Notes under the pieces: generated by a model | Told to the model about the DNA's origin: nothing | Seen by the model: the letters and a program-made list of their open reading frames with translations, nothing else | Database searches by the model: none | NCBI RefSeq assembly: GCF_965139615.1 | Contig: NZ_CBCSIQ010000005.1 | Coordinates: 93,032 to 157,031 of the forward strand | Direction of reading: 5' to 3' | Source of the DNA: Kerstersia similis | GTDB taxonomy: Bacteria; Pseudomonadota; Gammaproteobacteria; Burkholderiales; Burkholderiaceae_B | Length of the DNA: 64,000 bases | Shown here: piece by piece, positions 61,910 to 64,000 of the stretch | Numbering within the stretch: the first letter of the stretch is position 1 | How the letters are laid out: each line of letters begins with the position of its first letter | Translations under genes and position numbers: made by a program

Positions 61910-62020
61910 CACAAGCGCTATTCTGATAGCAACCGGCCTGTGTCACGCGATGCAGGCCGCTCTGCCGCCTTGGCTCCATGACCCGCCGTGACTAGCCCCT
62001 TCCAGGCATGGCAACCCACA

Positions 62021-62878
62021 TCATCTCTCACCGTTTCTGGCGCCTTCTATCGCTACCAAGGCCTGCATCGCCCCCAAAGGCAGCGACACATGACGCGGGT
62101 TGCCGTGTATGGCAGCTTCATCTGGATTTATCCGTATGACTGGCGCCCGGTGCTCGAAAGCCATCTGATGCGTAAATGCCCGGGCGGTCGCAATGGCCGT
62201 GCCCGCGCCTATCTCGATTACCACCATGCGTTCGGCGGATTGCAACCAGTGCCCCAAACGCTGGATTTGCACCTGGGTGCGATGTGCCAGCCAGCTCCGA
62301 TCATCGAACATATAAATATTTGGCCGAGCCAGGGTGCCACAATGCGGACAGTGCGGCAAATCAGAGCGCAACAGACCACTATCGGCGTCCACCTCCGGCC
62401 TGAAATCATCAGCAGTCCATATTTCAGCGCAGCACGCCTCCAGGCACTGAAGCCGATGAATCGAACCATGGCATTCGACCAGCAAGGCATCATCGAACCC
62501 GGCTTTCTGAAAATGGCCATCCACATTGCTGGTGAACACGGCTCCGCCCAGCAAGGCCTCTCCCATCCATCCTTTGAGAATCTGAAACCCGCCATGCGGC
62601 ACCGTCTTGCGGTACATGGCCAGCCTATGCCCATAAAACCCCCAGGCAAGCCTTGGATTCCGGTAAAACGCTTCCGGCGAGGCAATATCCGTGAAACGGA
62701 TATCCTGCCTGCCCAGGGCGGGATAGGCGTTCCAGAAACCATTCTTACCCCGGAAATCGGGCAGGCCTGAATCAATGCCCATGCCTGCCCCTGTCACGAC
62801 CATCAGTGCATGGGCGGCATCCACCAACCGAGCCGCGCGTTCAATCGTCGCTTGCATGTTTGAGTCATGCGCCATCAT
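62021..62878 (-). CDS. Sir2 family NAD-dependent protein deacetylase
   Basis: 285 residues. NAD-binding GAGMGIDSGLPDFRG (30-44), SNVDGHFQKAG (variant of the TQNID motif, reading TSNVD), catalytic H137 in ECHGSIH, and zinc cysteines C145, C149/C150, C177 and C180. The segment NIYMFDDRSW replaces the usual VVFFGE, which marks a divergent sirtuin subgroup. The two leading ATGs at 62878 and 62875 follow GAGG. Removes acyl groups from lysines; target unknown. Confidence 0.88.
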   Translation of the reverse strand: MMAHDSNMQATIERAARLVDAAHALMVVTGAGMGIDSGLPDFRGKNGFWNAYPALGRQDIRFTDIASPEAFYRNPRLAWGFYGHRLAMYRKTVPHGGFQILKGWMGEALLGGAVFTSNVDGHFQKAGFDDALLVECHGSIHRLQCLEACCAEIWTADDFRPEVDADSGLLRSDLPHCPHCGTLARPNIYMFDDRSWLAHRTQVQIQRLGHWLQSAERMVVIEIGAGTAIATARAFTHQMAFEHRAPVIRINPDEAAIHGNPRHVSLPLGAMQALVAIEGARNGER

Positions 62879-63034
62879 TGCCTCAATCCGTCGTCCTGGC
62901 AGGTATCCAGCCCTAGGAGGTTAGCACTACAGACAGCACCGGATACGCTGCGCAGGCAGCGAAAACCGGCATGGCGAAAGCCAGGCGCTCAAGCGAAAAT
63001 TGGCGGCAACACCGGGATGGTGGTCATGCCCCCT
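62879..63034. other. Non-coding stretch upstream of the sirtuin gene
   Basis: No supported gene or structure was seen here. It marks the passage from ordinary genes to the debris-rich right edge. Confidence 0.4.
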
Positions 63035-63250
63035 TCAAACCCAGGACTCTTTCAACATAGCACGAAACAAATCGGAAAGCGCAGGTTCCACCTCGCCACA
63101 TTCATGCCGCACCGGACGCGTCATCTCCTGCCGATTAAGCTCCGCCTCAATATATCGTTGAATGGCAAAAATCTGCGGCGACAAGCCCATTTCCGGGGAT
63201 ACACGTTTGATGGCAAGCAACTCATCAATCGCTTGCGCAAGATCCTGGTC
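63035..63250 (-). pseudogene. Remnant resembling the C-terminus of a nucleotidyltransferase-family protein
   Basis: The minus frame reads VDQDLAQAIDELLAIKR and then VSPEMGLSPQIFAIQRYIEA, and ends LFRAMLKESWV before TGA at 63035. The helical pattern and the LFRxxL ending recall the C-termini of DNA-polymerase-beta-like nucleotidyltransferases (RlaP/YcgL group). No N-terminal GSxxxG catalytic part exists in the window and no proper start is visible, so it is probably a 5'-truncated relic. Family assignment is tentative. Confidence 0.35.
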
Positions 63251-63399
63251 AACCCCAGCATTCGCACACTGGCGTGGGAATGCTGCGTATCGGAACGCAC
63301 CGTGCAGCGTGCCTTGAAGCGGCTTGAGGCCAAAATCGAAGCACGGCTCTTTGACAGCATTTCAAGCCATCAAAGGGCTAAAAACGACTCAGACAGCCA

Positions 63400-63428
63400 T
63401 TGCCATACCGTTCCATCAGAGCCAAAAT
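63400..63428 (+). promoter_or_regulatory. Candidate higBA promoter
   Basis: TTGCCA (63400-63405), 17-base spacer, CAAAAT (63423-63428). The predicted start near 63435 falls inside the palindrome at 63430-63444. Confidence 0.5.
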
Positions 63429-63429
63429 C

Positions 63430-63444
63430 CTCCCAAATTGGGAG
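63430..63444. promoter_or_regulatory. Palindromic operator upstream of higB
   Basis: CTCCCAA-A-TTGGGAG is a perfect 7-bp dyad, 15 bases before the higB start and next to the -10. Position and symmetry fit an antitoxin autoregulatory site. Confidence 0.6.
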
Positions 63445-63459
63445 AAACAGGGAATGTGA

Positions 63460-63756
63460 GTGATCGCGCGGCGTATGCTGCGAGAATTTTGGGATAGCAG
63501 CCCTTCCTATGCAGACGCGGTATCACCCCTTACGGAGTGGTATCGTCATATGGAAAAAGCAATTTATACGACGCCTCAAGCACTCAAAGCCGAATTGAGG
63601 ACAGCCAGTATCCTGAAAGGCGGGCGGGTTGTTTTCAATATCGCGGGCAATAAATATCGCGTGATTACCGCCGTAGATTATGAGCGGCAAATCGGCTGGA
63701 TTCGGTTTGTGGGTACTCATGCCCAGTACGATAAAGTCGATGCGGAGAACATATGA
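63460..63756 (+). CDS. higB: HigB-type mRNA interferase toxin
   Basis: 98 residues from GTG 63460 (AGGGA upstream). Full-length HigB of the RelE/ParE fold: MLREFWD near the start, SILKGGRVVFNIAGNKYRVI and the C-terminal IRFVGTHAQYDKVDAENI are strongly conserved in the E. coli HigB (YgjN) group. HigB cleaves translated mRNA in the ribosome. The stop overlaps the higA ATG (ATGA), the normal toxin-first order. The antitoxin gene is broken (see next). Confidence 0.9.
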   Translation: MIARRMLREFWDSSPSYADAVSPLTEWYRHMEKAIYTTPQALKAELRTASILKGGRVVFNIAGNKYRVITAVDYERQIGWIRFVGTHAQYDKVDAENI

Positions 63757-63941
63757 TGAACATCAAACTGATCCGAACCGAGCAAGACTATGAAGCAGCC
63801 ATGGAACGTATTGGCGTGCTCTGGGGAGCTCCTGTAGGCTCTCCCGAAGGCGACGAGCTGGAAGTCTTGGGAGTGTCAGCAATTCCGTGTTCAAGGCGGA
63901 TTGAACATCAGGCGGAAGGCCGGATGAATCGTTCTTCGTAA
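63753..63941 (+). pseudogene. higA: higA antitoxin gene interrupted by an IS256-family element
   Basis: The first 39 codons (MMNIKLIRTEQDYEAAMERI to GDELEVL, to about 63869) are typical HigA. After that the frame enters foreign DNA and adds 23 unrelated residues before TAA at 63939-63941. Intact relatives are about 110-140 residues with a C-terminal HTH that binds the operator; that domain is missing here. The downstream part may exist beyond the window on the far side of the element. Confidence 0.88.
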
Positions 63942-64000
63942 AGGATAGCGAATTGGTTCATGGCTGTCTTCCAATCATGGCCAGTGCGGCTCCATTTGGC
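63869..64000. mobile_element. IS256-family insertion sequence, one end
   Basis: The element begins at or next to 63869 with a terminal sequence starting GGGAGTGTCAGCAATTCCGT, in the style of IS256-family inverted repeats. It contains the 3' end of a transposase gene on the minus strand and runs off the window. It is inserted in higA. The exact end base and the target duplication cannot be determined from one side. Confidence 0.8.
63908..64000 (-). CDS. IS256-family (mutator-type) transposase, C-terminus only
   Basis: The last 30 residues are visible: AKWSRTGHDWKTAMNQFAIL followed by YEERF, then TGA at 63910-63908. The W-x6-W-K-x-A-x-N-Q-F-A-I pattern is the conserved C-terminal end of mutator-type transposases. 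The catalytic DDE core is outside the window. Confidence 0.85.
   Translation of the reverse strand, partial: AKWSRTGHDWKTAMNQFAILYEERFIRPSA

Larger units (their letters stand above)
63230..63463 (+). pseudogene. Helix-turn-helix fragment
   Basis: In the plus frame ending at 63463, residues encoded at 63257-63340 read SIRTLAWECCVSERTVQRAL followed by KRLEA, a convincing HTH (LA-x4-VSERTVQRALKRLE). Sequence before and after it is not protein-like, and the upstream part overlaps the minus-strand relic. Probably a recombined fragment of a phage- or plasmid-type regulator. The frame's stop overlaps the higB GTG, which may be chance. Confidence 0.35.

Overview
The window looks like a chromosomal segment of a high-GC betaproteobacterium of the Alcaligenaceae (Bordetella/Achromobacter relatives). 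The support is the family character of the proteins: a RisA/RisS-type OmpR/EnvZ pair, a Par27-like periplasmic isomerase behind msrB-yciB-bolA, a complete 14-gene nuoA-N operon, and a Neisseria/Bordetella-type trimeric porin. Genus and species cannot be fixed from the sequence alone. No rRNA, tRNA or CRISPR array was recognised.

Layout. 1-0.5 kb: 3' end of a LivF-type ABC ATPase. 0.5-2.5 kb (minus): bioM-bioN-bioY biotin ECF transporter. 2.6-4.7 kb (plus): msrB, yciB, a BolA-family gene and a Par27-like isomerase. 4.8-6.8 kb (minus): lemA and two TPM-domain genes. 6.9-13.8 kb (minus): smc, zipA-like gene, ligA. 14.3-15.6 kb (plus): lplT. 15.7-17.9 kb (minus): a fused tsaB-rimI gene followed by a type-4/5 uracil-DNA glycosylase. 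18.1-20.9 kb (plus): risA, risS and an AhpC-type peroxiredoxin. 20.9-22.1 kb (minus): ispD-ispF, divergent from mfd (22.1-25.6 kb). 25.8-29.6 kb: serB, a GNAT gene, an SDR and two tandem RcnB-family genes.

29.6-34.2 kb is a catabolic island: a LysR regulator divergent from an aromatic-acid MFS permease, a VanB-type reductase and a VanA-type Rieske oxygenase, closed by a bidirectional terminator. 34.4-49.0 kb is the nuo operon on the minus strand, followed by a porin (49.4-50.5 kb). 50.7-55.4 kb is a translationally coupled ABC operon (binding protein, fused permease, ATPase) ending in a histidine phosphatase, which suggests uptake of a phosphorylated or phosphonate compound. 55.7-60 kb carries a 902-residue Orn/Lys/Arg decarboxylase and a solitary GH32 fructosidase. 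60-62.9 kb holds small accessory genes (GNAT, PACE efflux, VOC, Sir2).

The right edge (63.0-64.0 kb) is a mosaic of gene debris and a higBA toxin-antitoxin locus whose antitoxin gene is cut by the end of an IS256-family element running off the window. Other points of interest are the bidirectional -10 in the 27-bp ispD/mfd gap, an OmpR-type box upstream of risA, the tsaB-rimI fusion and the phosphatase-coupled ABC operon. I found no clearly new multi-gene defence or biosynthetic system.
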